From the NCBI GenBank assembly GCA_025360045.1, contig JANYCY010000046.1:1-64000 (forward strand): DNA of 64,000 nt, read 5' to 3'. Position numbers and translations under genes: made by a program. Every line of letters begins with the position of its first letter. The stretch's first letter is position 1. Positions 44,901 to 52,654 of the stretch are shown here, piece after piece. The notes below the pieces were generated by a model. That model was not told the origin of the DNA and searched no databases. It saw nothing but the letters and a program-made list of their open reading frames with translations. Origin of the DNA: Janthinobacterium sp. Its GTDB lineage: Bacteria > Pseudomonadota > Gammaproteobacteria > Burkholderiales > Chitinibacteraceae.

Positions 44901-45100
44901 CCGGTGTATTGCCACTGGCCATGAGTACCGGTGCAGGTGCGGCGAGTCGCCGTGCCATTGGGACTGGGGTGATGGGGGGGATGATTACCGCTACGGTATT
45001 TGCGGTGTTCTTAGTGCCCGTGTTCTTCGTGGTGGTGCGTCGCTTCTTTCCTGAGAAAACCGTGGTACGCAGCGACGAAATCGCGGATGACCATCGTTAA
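41963..45100 (+). CDS. RND family multidrug efflux transporter (HAE1, AcrB/MexB-like)
   Basis: A 1045-residue inner-membrane proton/drug antiporter. Start MFARFFIDRPVFAWVIAII follows aaggagag. It has the two-fold arrangement of six helices plus porter domain. Proton-relay residues are visible: the aspartate pair in AIGILVDDAIVVIENVERIM and the lysine in IGLSAKNAILIIEFARDLQ. FRPILMTSFAFIAGVLPLAM is the conserved segment near TM11. It is in a TetR-adaptor-RND-outer membrane operon, so the complete pump is encoded here. Substrate range not predictable. Confidence 0.96.
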   Translation: MFARFFIDRPVFAWVIAIIIVLAGLLAFKSLPISQYPEVAPPALTINATYPGASAQVMEETVTALIEQEMNGLENMQYMSSNSDSAGNMAITLTFKPGTDLDIASVEAQNRVKRVEARLPSEVRQQGVQVVKSRSNYLMFVTLLSPDGSYDNVALGSYVNSSVIDSIRRVPGVGEAMLFGSEYAMRIWLDPVKLAGFKMSASEALAAVRAQNVQLATGEIGQLPAPAGQQFTATVVTQGRYLTAEQFGNIVLRDGKNGSQLRLKDVAKVELGASDYSVLARLNGKSIAAIGIKLSPDGNALETAKAVKAKLDELSKFFPKGIAVEVPYDTSKFVDVSIKEVLTTLVEAIGLVFIVMYLFLGNIRATLIPTIVVPIALLGALVGLQLFGYSINVLTMFAMVLAIGILVDDAIVVIENVERIMSEEGLAPREATQKAMGQIIGPIIAITLVLTAVFVPMAFFSGAVGAIYRQFSVTLVLTMFFSALMALTLTPALCATFLKPLKKGEHHGTKGFLGWFNRKFAALTLRYQGWVGTCIRKTGLSLLFFALILAATGWLMSRLPTSFLPDEDQGYFISVVQLPAGATRERTLEVVEQVEAHFVKQPEVDRVIAIVGFSFFGRGQNAALAFVTLKDWKDRPLPNDQVGPVVQRANMMLFRIKQAFAFATNVPPIPELASVGGFDFRLQDRAGLGRDRLYEARNMLLGMAAQNKALAGVRPDGQEPGQQLLLDVNKVKASQLGIDMTELNNTLAISLGSAYVNDFVREGRILRVLMQATPESRLSPDDLLKLQVKTRAGNLVPLSEIAVAKWQAGASALDRYNGLPAFKISGGPAPGKSSGEAMDAMEAMAKQLPAGVGFEWSGTSFEERLSGSQAPFLFGLSILIVFLCLAALYESWSIPFAVLWVVPLGIFGAVAAMTLRGLPDDVYFKVGLIAIIGLSAKNAILIIEFARDLQRQGLSAIDATLEACRLRFRPILMTSFAFIAGVLPLAMSTGAGAASRRAIGTGVMGGMITATVFAVFLVPVFFVVVRRFFPEKTVVRSDEIADDHR

Positions 45101-45132
45101 TCCTGATTGGTGACTTAGCTCAGCTTATTGAA

Positions 45133-45214
45133 ACGTCATTCCCGCGAAGGCGGGAATCCAGTTCTGCAGTGCTCAAAATTTCTGGATCCCCGATAAAAAC
45201 ACTCGGGGATGACG
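45133..45214. repeat. REP-like palindrome, copy 2
   Basis: acgtcattcccgcgaaggcg and cactcggggatgacg are the arms; gggaatccag and ctggatccc form an inner pair. Same family as 37494-37618. It lies between the RND gene and its outer-membrane partner. Confidence 0.85.
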
Positions 45215-45350
45215 ATTTTCATGAATTTAAAGTTTGAAATGATTTTTTGCTGAGTCATCCCGCTAATCAGGTCGTTAATAGACTTGCCGCTCTTCGAGGG
45301 GCGGGCATCTGCCCTTCGAATCATGACGCGAACCAATAGGTAATCAAGGT

Positions 45351-46700
45351 ATGAAAAAACAATTAATGTCTAAGACGCTGCTGCTGGCGATGACGCTGGG
45401 CTTGGGCGCATGCGCGATGGGGCCGGATTACATTCGCCCTGTAGCGCCTGTTGCCGGTGTGGTGGGTAGCCAGCCAGCAGATGTGGATACGCCTCAGTGG
45501 GGCAGTTATTTTAGCGATCCTGCTTTGCGTGCGGTGATTGAAAAAGCGCTGGCTAATAACCGCGATTTAAAAATTGCGACTGCCAGAATCGAAGAAGCCC
45601 GTGCGCTGTATGGCATTCAGAAGGCGGATTTTTTACCTTCAGTCAATGCCAATGGCTCGGGCAGCATCAGCCGTAATAATCCAGATGCCGATATCAGCCG
45701 TCGCTACGAGGCTAATCTGGCACTGCTCTCTTACGAGGTGGATTTCTGGGGGCGTGTGCGTCGTTTAAGTGAAGCGGCCAAGGCCAACTATCTGGCAAGT
45801 GAAGAGGCGCAGCAATCGGTGCGCAGCACGCTGATTGCCGATGTGGCCAATAGCTATTACAGCGCCCAAGCCTTACAGGCCCGCAGCCGCTTTGCTGAGC
45901 AAACAGCCAAAGCGCGGGCAGAAAGCCTGCGCGTGGTGAAGCGCCGCATGGATGTGGGCGTGGCTAATCGCCTCGATATTTTGCAAGCCGAAGCCGCTCA
46001 AGATAGCGCAAGCAGCGATCATGCGGCCTTAGCTCGCCAAGCTGTCAATGCACAAACTGCGCTCGCTGTTTTGGTGGGTGAGGCGGTAAGCCTGCCTGCG
46101 GCCAATTTAAATGCAGAAGTCATTCAACTGCCTAGCGGATTGAACTCTACCGTTTTGCTCGAGCGTCCAGATGTGCGCGCTGCGGAGCAAAAACTGGTGG
46201 CGGCTAATGCCAATATCGGTGCGGCCCGCGCGGCCTTCTTTCCTAAAGTCACTTTAATGGGCAGCGGTGGTGTGATGAGTAATGAGCTGGAGGATTTATT
46301 CTCTGGTGGCAATCGTGCATGGAGTTTTTTACCGCAAATCAGCCTGCCGCTGTTTGATGGTGGACGCTTGCGTGCTGGTGCTGATGTTGCCGAAGCCCGC
46401 AAGGTGATTGCTGTGGCTGAGTACGAAAAAGCCATTCAGCTGGCATTCAAAGACGCGGCTGATGTGTTGTCTGATCAGGCATGGCTGAGTAAGCAACTTA
46501 CCGCTCAGCAACGCCTTAACGATCGGCAGGAGCAGCGCTTGAAGTTAGCAGAAGCACGCTATGCATCAGGCTTGTCGGGCTATCTGGATGTGCTAGACGC
46601 TCAGCGCGAGTTTTACGCGGCAAGCCAAGGCCTAATCGAAACGCGCCGCGCCCGTTTGGCGGCATCAGCGCAAGCGTTTAAGGCTTTGGGTGGGAAGTAA
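45351..46700 (+). CDS. RND efflux outer-membrane lipoprotein (NodT/OprM family), pump partner
   Basis: A 449-residue TolC-type channel with a lipoprotein signal (LGLGACAMGPDYIRPV, lipobox Cys). Sequence landmarks of the two OEP repeats: LLSYEVDFWGRVRRLSEAAK and the mirrored YASGLSGYLDVLDAQREFY. It is 250 bp after the RND gene with a REP repeat between. It is distinct from the channel at 37652-39034, although both share the domain layout. A strong terminator follows. Confidence 0.94.
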   Translation: MKKQLMSKTLLLAMTLGLGACAMGPDYIRPVAPVAGVVGSQPADVDTPQWGSYFSDPALRAVIEKALANNRDLKIATARIEEARALYGIQKADFLPSVNANGSGSISRNNPDADISRRYEANLALLSYEVDFWGRVRRLSEAAKANYLASEEAQQSVRSTLIADVANSYYSAQALQARSRFAEQTAKARAESLRVVKRRMDVGVANRLDILQAEAAQDSASSDHAALARQAVNAQTALAVLVGEAVSLPAANLNAEVIQLPSGLNSTVLLERPDVRAAEQKLVAANANIGAARAAFFPKVTLMGSGGVMSNELEDLFSGGNRAWSFLPQISLPLFDGGRLRAGADVAEARKVIAVAEYEKAIQLAFKDAADVLSDQAWLSKQLTAQQRLNDRQEQRLKLAEARYASGLSGYLDVLDAQREFYAASQGLIETRRARLAASAQAFKALGGK

Positions 46701-46727
46701 TCGCAGCAATTCAGTAATAGATATGCA

Positions 46728-46754
46728 AACAGCCCCTGATGGGGCTGTTTTTTA
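46728..46754 (+). terminator. Intrinsic terminator after the efflux operon
   Basis: aaacagcccc and ggggctgttttttt pair with a 3-4 nt loop and T run. Confidence 0.92.
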
Positions 46755-46761
46755 TGGGGCA

Positions 46762-47457
46762 TTATGGCCGATGATGGCCACTAAAAAACTGCATTAATAG
46801 CTGGGCTAATGCCTCAGCAGGCTCTTGGTTGTCTGCTAGATCAAATAGAGCGAGTTGATGGTGGAAGGCCCGATAGTTTCTTTCGTTGGCTAGCGCTAAA
46901 TAAGCTTGGCAAAGCGGAGCGATTGCCTGCCATTGCGCGGCTTGTAATTCGGCCAATTTGCTTAAGTCGGCTTTGGGGGAGGGCTTGCCATTGGGGAAAA
47001 TAATTTTCCAACTCTCAATGAGCGGTTGCATCATGATGTGTTGCAATAGCGCTAGAAAACTGGCTGCGCCATCACCCCCTGCGTGCAACCAGCTATTGCG
47101 CCCTGCGGGTGCCAGTGCATCAATGATAGGGGCTCCCGCTTCAAGTGCAGCCTGCGTGCCGCTGGCGGCCATCATCCATCCTAGCTGGGCAGCACACTGT
47201 GGTTCACCAATTAGGGCTAGATCAATATGCAGCCAGTCCTGAGCCTCTGCCCAGTCTGCGCAGCGCAAATAGTCTTCTAAATTTTGATGTCCGGCAGAAA
47301 TAAGCAGGCCTCCCTTGAGGAGTGCGGGGATTTGTGCCTGCATATCTAGGGGAAGCAGCATCAGCTGCGGTAGTTGTAAGGGGGCGAGCCGAGATTGCAA
47401 TGACTCTAAAATGGCCGCAGGGGCTAGAAATAATACTGGGCCATTTAAAAGAGTCAT
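46762..47457 (-). CDS. Conserved hypothetical protein downstream of fnr
   Basis: A 231-residue soluble protein, ATG at 47457, 7 bp after the fnr stop codon. It lacks a nucleotide-binding GxGxxG at the N-terminus. The middle (LIGEPQCAAQLGWMMAAS) and WLHAGGDGAASFLALLQHI resemble, weakly, the region around the hinge of 6-phosphogluconate dehydrogenase/3-hydroxyisobutyrate dehydrogenase proteins (GWMMxxSG ... HxGxxGxG). That resemblance is by eye. It is in the fnr transcription unit, so it is expected to be co-regulated with FNR. Function unknown. Confidence 0.65.
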   Translation of the reverse strand: MTLLNGPVLFLAPAAILESLQSRLAPLQLPQLMLLPLDMQAQIPALLKGGLLISAGHQNLEDYLRCADWAEAQDWLHIDLALIGEPQCAAQLGWMMAASGTQAALEAGAPIIDALAPAGRNSWLHAGGDGAASFLALLQHIMMQPLIESWKIIFPNGKPSPKADLSKLAELQAAQWQAIAPLCQAYLALANERNYRAFHHQLALFDLADNQEPAEALAQLLMQFFSGHHRP

Positions 47458-47464
47458 GGGCGGC

Positions 47465-48214
47465 TTATTGTTGGCAGTTGTTGATGAGCTGCTTTAGTGC
47501 TTCGGGATTGATGATCTCAATCAGACGGTTCTGCACTTTAATTAAACCATTTTCTTGGAACTTGGAAAGTGAGCGGCTCACTGTTTCTAGTTTTAGTCCC
47601 AGATAGCTGCCGATTTCTTCCCGCGTCATGCGTAAATGAAAACTGCTTGCTGAATAGCCGCGAATGGCGAAACGTTGAGACAGATTCAGTAAAAAGGCGG
47701 CAATACGTTCTTCTGCCTTCATATTACCCAGTAATAACATCACGCCATGGTCGCGAACAATTTCGCGGCTCATTAGCTTATAAAAGTGATGCTGCAAGAT
47801 AGGAATGCGGCGACTTAGTTCTTCCATGTCGGTGAATGGCAGCTCGCATACTTCGCTGTCTTCTAAAGCGATCGCATCACAGGTGTGCAGGTCTGAGCTG
47901 ACTGCATCCATGCCCATCAACTCGCCCGTCATGTGAAAGCCAGTGACCTGTTCACGGCCATCTTCAGAAATAACACTGGCTTTGAAAAATCCCAAGCGAA
48001 TCGCAAATAATGAGCGAAATGGCTCACCTGCGCGGTAAAGCGCTTCACCCCGTTTGATAGGCTTGGCTTGAGTGATCAAAGTATCAAGCTCGCGCATTTC
48101 ATCAGTGGAAAGACCGATCGGTAAGCAAAGCTCACGCAAGCTGCAATTCACGCAGCTTTGGCGTAGATGCTTAAGGCTGAGGTCGCGTACTGGGATGTGA
48201 GGTGTCATTGTCAT
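47465..48214 (-). CDS. fnr: FNR oxygen-sensing transcription regulator
   Basis: A 249-residue Crp/Fnr protein with a complete 4Fe-4S set: CVNCSLRELCLP in the N-terminal region (three cysteines) and a fourth in DLHTCDAIALED. The cyclic-nucleotide-like beta barrel (LYRAGEPFRSLFAIRLGFFK), dimer helix, and HTH (MTREEIGSYLGLKLETVSRS, including the FNR-type ETVSR recognition helix) follow. ATG 48214 is the likeliest start; TTG 48226 and ATG 48208 are possible. It is divergent from hemN with an FNR site between. Confidence 0.95.
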   Translation of the reverse strand: MTMTPHIPVRDLSLKHLRQSCVNCSLRELCLPIGLSTDEMRELDTLITQAKPIKRGEALYRAGEPFRSLFAIRLGFFKASVISEDGREQVTGFHMTGELMGMDAVSSDLHTCDAIALEDSEVCELPFTDMEELSRRIPILQHHFYKLMSREIVRDHGVMLLLGNMKAEERIAAFLLNLSQRFAIRGYSASSFHLRMTREEIGSYLGLKLETVSRSLSKFQENGLIKVQNRLIEIINPEALKQLINNCQQ

Positions 48215-48273
48215 GGGGCGTTTCAATTCGTGTTCTCGATGTCAGCAATTGCACTGATTTTCTCAGTCAGATG

Positions 48274-48287
48274 TTGATATCGATCAA
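48274..48287. promoter_or_regulatory. FNR box between fnr and hemN
   Basis: TTGATATCGATCAA is an exact match to the FNR/anaerobox consensus TTGAT-N4-ATCAA. It lies 60 bp upstream of the hemN start and about 60 bp upstream of the divergent fnr gene. Activation of hemN and autoregulation of fnr under low oxygen are both plausible. Confidence 0.88.
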
Positions 48288-48346
48288 GGTTATGAAAAAT
48301 GAATCTGGGCAAGCTGCACCCATACTATGAATAAGGATGAAATGTA

Positions 48347-49750
48347 ATGCTCCAAGATAACGTTACTGTATTACAGCCACTTGATTTTGATCGAAACTTA
48401 ATTAGCCAGCATGAAGGAAAGGGGCCGAGGTATACATCCTACCCCACTGCGGATCGATTTGCTGCAATGGATGCTCATACTTATGAACAAAGTGTACGGC
48501 AGCAGCAGCCCGGTAGCATGATCAAACCCCTTTCCTTGTATTTTCATTTGCCATTTTGCAATACCATTTGCTACTACTGCGCCTGTAATAAGGTAATTAC
48601 AAAAGATCAAAGTAAGGCGGATCAATATCTCGATTATCTCCTTAAAGAGGTAAAAATACAGTCGGCATTATTAACTAAGCGTGGCAAGGTTTCTCAGTTG
48701 CATTTTGGCGGCGGTACGCCTACGTTTTTAAGCGATGTGCAATTAACCCGATTAATGGAGGGGATTCGGAGTCATTTTGATTTAAAAGATGATGGTGAGT
48801 TTTCAATTGAGATTGATCCGCGCAAAGTAAGTGCGGCTACCGTGGCGCTTTTGGGGAAAATTGGTTTTAATCGCATGAGCGTGGGCGTGCAAGACTTCAA
48901 TATAGAGGTACAAAAAGCAGTTAACCGGATTCAAACCGAAGAAGAAACCAGAGCGGTGATTGATGCTGCGCGTGCCAATGGTTTTAAATCGGTGAGTATT
49001 GACTTGATTTATGGTTTGCCGCATCAAAGCCAAGCCAGCATGTATCAAACGATAGAGCGCGTTTTAACTTTACGCCCCGATCGGCTTGCTCTTTATAGTT
49101 ATGCCCATTTGCCTGAGCGATTTATGCCGCAAAGGCGTATTGATGCTGGGCAGCTGCCTACAACAGAGGGTAAACTCGACATCTTGCAAAGTAGTGTGAA
49201 TCAATTGCTTGCCGCAGGTTATGTTTATATCGGTATGGATCATTTTGCTCTGCCCAATGATGCACTGGCTATTGCGCAAAGACGTGGGCAATTACACCGC
49301 AATTTCCAAGGCTACTCCACACATGCTGATTGTGATTTAATGGCTTTCGGTGTATCTGCTATCGGTAAAGTCGCGAATTGTTTTGCTCAAAATGTAAAAG
49401 ACCTCGATGCTTATTATTTGGCGCTCGATGAGGATCGTTTACCCATTGAACGTGGTTTAATGACCACACATGATGATTTTTTACGTGGCTCGGTGATTCA
49501 ATCATTAATGTGCCAATTTGAATTGAGTTTTCAACCGGTGGAATTGTCTTATTTGGTTGATTTTAAAAGTTATTTTTCAGAAGAATTGGCATTGCTTGCT
49601 CCGTTTCAAAAGGATGGGTTGCTTGAGCTAAGGGATGATTCACTGATTATCACGCCTAAAGGGCGCTTTTTAGTTCGCTCTATTGCCATGATTTTTGATC
49701 GCTATTTGCGTCATGCACCTCCTGCAGGGCGCTATTCTAAGTTGATATAA
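48347..49750 (+). CDS. hemN: Oxygen-independent coproporphyrinogen III dehydrogenase
   Basis: A 467-residue radical-SAM enzyme that makes protoporphyrinogen IX without O2. The iron-sulfur motif is FCNTICYYCACN (Cx3Cx2C). HemN-type marks include GPRYTSYPTADRF, FGGGTPTFL, VGVQDFNIEVQKAVNRIQ and SIDLIYGLP. ATG 48347 is preceded by aagga. The FNR box upstream fits anaerobic expression; the TauE/SafE-like gene follows 5 bp after its stop codon. Confidence 0.95.
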   Translation: MLQDNVTVLQPLDFDRNLISQHEGKGPRYTSYPTADRFAAMDAHTYEQSVRQQQPGSMIKPLSLYFHLPFCNTICYYCACNKVITKDQSKADQYLDYLLKEVKIQSALLTKRGKVSQLHFGGGTPTFLSDVQLTRLMEGIRSHFDLKDDGEFSIEIDPRKVSAATVALLGKIGFNRMSVGVQDFNIEVQKAVNRIQTEEETRAVIDAARANGFKSVSIDLIYGLPHQSQASMYQTIERVLTLRPDRLALYSYAHLPERFMPQRRIDAGQLPTTEGKLDILQSSVNQLLAAGYVYIGMDHFALPNDALAIAQRRGQLHRNFQGYSTHADCDLMAFGVSAIGKVANCFAQNVKDLDAYYLALDEDRLPIERGLMTTHDDFLRGSVIQSLMCQFELSFQPVELSYLVDFKSYFSEELALLAPFQKDGLLELRDDSLIITPKGRFLVRSIAMIFDRYLRHAPPAGRYSKLI

Positions 49751-49755
49751 ATGTA

Positions 49756-50415
49756 ATGCTTGAATATGACCTGTTTGCATTGTTTTTGGCTGGCCTGCTC
49801 GGAGGCGGGCATTGTGTAGGAATGTGTGGGGGAGTGGTGACTGCATTTAGTTTGCAGCTCCCCAATGGCCCGCGCTGGCATTATCATTTAGGTTTTAATC
49901 TTGGCCGCTTGCTGGGGTATTGCCTGATTGGTATGCTTGCGGGCTTGCTTGGCTCTTTATCAACCCTGCTCGCCTTGCAGGGGGTTAAAAGCACGCTGTT
50001 TATCTTTGCCAATTTATTACTCATTTTGCTCGGTAGTTATATGGCGGGATGGTCGTCACTGATTTTGCTTTTAGAAAAAGCAGGACGCCCGTTATGGGGT
50101 AAAATCCAGCCCTATATGCGGCGTTTTTTGCCGGTTAAAAAATGGTCTGATACGCTTATTGTTGGCGCTTTATGGGGCTGGCTTCCCTGTGGTTTGGTCT
50201 ATACCGCTTCTTTAAATGCTTTAGCGAGTGCTAGTCCGTGGCATGGCGGTTTAATTATGTTGTCTTTTGGCTTGGGTACACTTCCAAACTTATTGCTGAT
50301 GTCGGCTTTTGTGGATCAGCTAAGGCTTCTATTTAAAAACAAGTATTTACGTTGTTTCTTTGGTGTGTGTCTCATCCTTTTAGGGGTGGGGCGAATTATT
50401 CAATTTGTTCTGTAA
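49756..50415 (+). CDS. TauE/SafE-like membrane protein with HCVGMCGG motif
   Basis: A 219-residue inner-membrane protein with about six hydrophobic segments. The N-terminal motif GGGHCVGMCGGVVTAF contains a possible metal- or thiol-active site; a second motif, GALWGWLPCGLVYTA, is in the middle. These are hallmarks of the DsbD-like/'sulfite exporter TauE/SafE' proteins linked to cytochrome c oxidase and anaerobic gene clusters, sometimes as copper or c-type cytochrome assembly factors. It is translationally close to hemN (5-bp spacing), hence probably FNR-regulated. Substrate unknown. Confidence 0.85.
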   Translation: MLEYDLFALFLAGLLGGGHCVGMCGGVVTAFSLQLPNGPRWHYHLGFNLGRLLGYCLIGMLAGLLGSLSTLLALQGVKSTLFIFANLLLILLGSYMAGWSSLILLLEKAGRPLWGKIQPYMRRFLPVKKWSDTLIVGALWGWLPCGLVYTASLNALASASPWHGGLIMLSFGLGTLPNLLLMSAFVDQLRLLFKNKYLRCFFGVCLILLGVGRIIQFVL

Positions 50416-50511
50416 TTCGTCTTTTGATGGTGTTGTATCGTTTTAAAATAATGAAAATATTGATTAATTAGTGGAATGTTGAAGTTGTTATCAAAAAAGG
50501 ATTTTTAAAAA

Positions 50512-50880
50512 GTGCCTACCCCCATTTTGGTTGTTGATGATTCTGCTATGGCTAGGAAAATGCTGATTAGAGCTTTGCCTCAGGGTTGGGATGTTGAAAT
50601 AACTCAGGCATGCAATGGTGTTGAAGCGCTGGCGGCTTATCGTGCAGGCAAAGCGGATGTGATGTTTTTAGATTTAACAATGCCCATTTTAGATGGTTAT
50701 TCTGTATTGGAAACATTGCAGCAGGAAGGGCTAAATAGTTATGTAGTGGTGGTTTCGGCCGATATTCAAGTAATAGCGCGTGAACGTGTACGACAATTGG
50801 GGGCCGCGGCCTTTGTTCAAAAACCAGTGAAAGCTTCTGATATTGAGATTATTTTGCGCGAATATGGAATCGCTTTATGA
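50512..50880 (+). CDS. Single-domain response regulator (CheY-like)
   Basis: A 122-residue receiver domain. Acidic pocket ILVVDDSAMARKML, phospho-acceptor aspartate in MFLDLTMPILDGYS, Thr/Ser in VVVSADIQ, and conserved Lys in FVQKPVKAS are intact. It has no output domain. GTG 50512 is used, with aaaaaaggat upstream. It overlaps the CheC-like gene by 4 bp. The missing partner kinase must be encoded elsewhere. Confidence 0.93.
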   Translation: MPTPILVVDDSAMARKMLIRALPQGWDVEITQACNGVEALAAYRAGKADVMFLDLTMPILDGYSVLETLQQEGLNSYVVVVSADIQVIARERVRQLGAAAFVQKPVKASDIEIILREYGIAL

Positions 50881-51506
50881 ATGAAGAATTGTTTTTGACA
50901 GAAGATCAAACAGATGCGCTACAAGAAATCACTAATATTGCAATGGGCCGTGCAGGGGCGCAGCTAGCACAAATTCTAGATACATTTATCAAGCTATCCG
51001 TTCCACGCATTAATATTATTCAATCGTCTTCTATCAGTCGCAATATGCTGAATATGATAGGCGCAAAGAGTGCTGCCACAGCAATTCGTCAATCTTTTAA
51101 TGGCTCATTGTCTGGTGAGGCCATGGTTGTTTATGATCAACATGGCTGCAGGAATCTCGCTGATTTAATGGGGTACGATGGTATTATTGATCGCACGGCC
51201 GAGCGGGAATTATTATTAGATGTCGGTAATGTATTGATTGGTGCTTGTTTAAATGGCGTGGCTGATTTATTAGGCGCGTCTTTAGTGTTTTCAGCGCCGA
51301 CAATTATGGCGGAAAATGTGGAAGTTGATCAGTTGATCAATACCAAGCAGCTGACTTGGAATTATGCGCTGTTAGTTGAAGTCCATTTCACATTAGAAAT
51401 TCGTGATTTTACCTGTCATTTGTTGACCTTGATGCCTGAAGAATCTATTTTGCGATTGCAATTGGCGATTGATGCGTTTATGGATGCCTTTTTGGATAAA
51501 AACTAA
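50877..51506 (+). CDS. CheC-family phosphatase-like protein
   Basis: A 209-residue protein with the two CheC/CheX phosphatase signatures: LQEITNIAMGRAGAQLAQIL (E..N) in the first helix and LLLDVGNVLIGACLNGVADL (D..N...N) in the second. Family members dephosphorylate response regulators. Its direct coupling with a CheY-like receiver (ATGA overlap) and a diguanylate cyclase (TAATG) suggests that it resets the receiver. No chemotaxis operon is adjacent. Confidence 0.88.
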   Translation: MNEELFLTEDQTDALQEITNIAMGRAGAQLAQILDTFIKLSVPRINIIQSSSISRNMLNMIGAKSAATAIRQSFNGSLSGEAMVVYDQHGCRNLADLMGYDGIIDRTAERELLLDVGNVLIGACLNGVADLLGASLVFSAPTIMAENVEVDQLINTKQLTWNYALLVEVHFTLEIRDFTCHLLTLMPEESILRLQLAIDAFMDAFLDKN

Positions 51507-52456
51507 TGCAACAAAGATTGTGTGATTTTATTGTGAATGAAGTAGGGGTCGGTGTTTTTTCGCTAGATAAAAATTACCATATTCTGCTTTGGAATCGTTT
51601 TATGGCTCAACACAGTGGTATTTCTGCTGAGCAGGCGATTGGCACTAATTTATTTGAACTTTTCCCTGAATTACCTCAAAAGTGGCTCAGTAAAAAGATT
51701 GAAAGTGTTTTTGTACTTAAAAACTTTGCTTTTACCTCATGGGAGCAAAGGCCTTATTTGTTTAAATTTCCACATAATCGCCCTATTACGGGGGGTATGG
51801 ATTTTATGCAACAAAATACCACCTTTATGCCTGTGCGAAATGAATCAGGCGAAGTGGACGCGGTCACCGTTAATTTATTTGATGTTACTGATAATGCAAT
51901 TGCACAAAACTTGCTGCAAGAAGCGATGGGGAAACTAGAAGAGTTCTCTAATCGGGATGGCTTAACGGGTATTTATAATCGCCGCTATCTTGATGTGCGA
52001 TTTATTCAAGAGCTTGAACGGATGTCACGTTATCAGGCCGCATTTTTTACCGTGATCTTGTTTGATTTAGATCGATTTAAACAAGTTAATGATACTTATG
52101 GGCATGTGGCAGGGGATGAAGTGCTGAGAGTTGTGGCTTCTCGAGTACTGACTACATTGCGAGATACCGATGTGTTTGGTCGTTATGGTGGTGAAGAATT
52201 CTTATTGCTGTTGCCACAAACAGATTTAGCGGGTGCTGAGATTGCTGCGGAGCGAATTCGTGAAATTTTATGCTCGATCCCTGTTATGTTTGGTGAGACA
52301 AAGATTGAAATTTCTGCCAGCTTGGGTCTTTCTGAGTGTCATTTTGGACTTGAAAACCCACAAAAAGTGATTGAAGAGGCGGATTTAGCGCTTTATTCTT
52401 CAAAGCAAAATGGGCGTAATCGCGTGACTGTTTTTTCTGTTGCATTGCGGGATTAA
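51506..52456 (+). CDS. PAS-GGDEF diguanylate cyclase
   Basis: A 316-residue cytoplasmic protein with an N-terminal PAS domain (residues ~1-130, LWNRFMAQHSGISAEQAIG) and a C-terminal GGDEF domain. The active site is GRYGGEEF. An inhibitory I-site RxxD (RDTD) lies five residues before GGEEF, indicating product feedback. It should make cyclic di-GMP. Its ATG overlaps the CheC stop by one base, so three genes form a signalling module. Confidence 0.95.
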   Translation: MQQRLCDFIVNEVGVGVFSLDKNYHILLWNRFMAQHSGISAEQAIGTNLFELFPELPQKWLSKKIESVFVLKNFAFTSWEQRPYLFKFPHNRPITGGMDFMQQNTTFMPVRNESGEVDAVTVNLFDVTDNAIAQNLLQEAMGKLEEFSNRDGLTGIYNRRYLDVRFIQELERMSRYQAAFFTVILFDLDRFKQVNDTYGHVAGDEVLRVVASRVLTTLRDTDVFGRYGGEEFLLLLPQTDLAGAEIAAERIREILCSIPVMFGETKIEISASLGLSECHFGLENPQKVIEEADLALYSSKQNGRNRVTVFSVALRD

Positions 52457-52474
52457 TGTTTTAGCTAGTATTTA

Positions 52475-52500
52475 AAAAGAGCCCTGAGGGCTCTTTTTTT
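52475..52500 (+). terminator. Intrinsic terminator after the signalling operon
   Basis: aaaaagagccc and gggctcttttttt form a short hairpin with a long T tract. Confidence 0.93.
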
Positions 52501-52654
52501 GTCTGTGTTTTATAGTTGCCTCTTCTTTATGTGAATACGCTCGCAATTTACTAGTCATTTTTTGAAATATTCAAGCTCACAATGTCTATAAAGGAGACAG
52601 AGGTGCAGCAATCGCCGCGCCACTTGTATGACATACACGGTGAGGAGAGGCGTC

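Noticed and set aside
37652-46700. Both outer-membrane channels as a recent gene duplication
   Set aside because: They share the family layout but their sequences differ along the whole length; separate acquisition is as likely.
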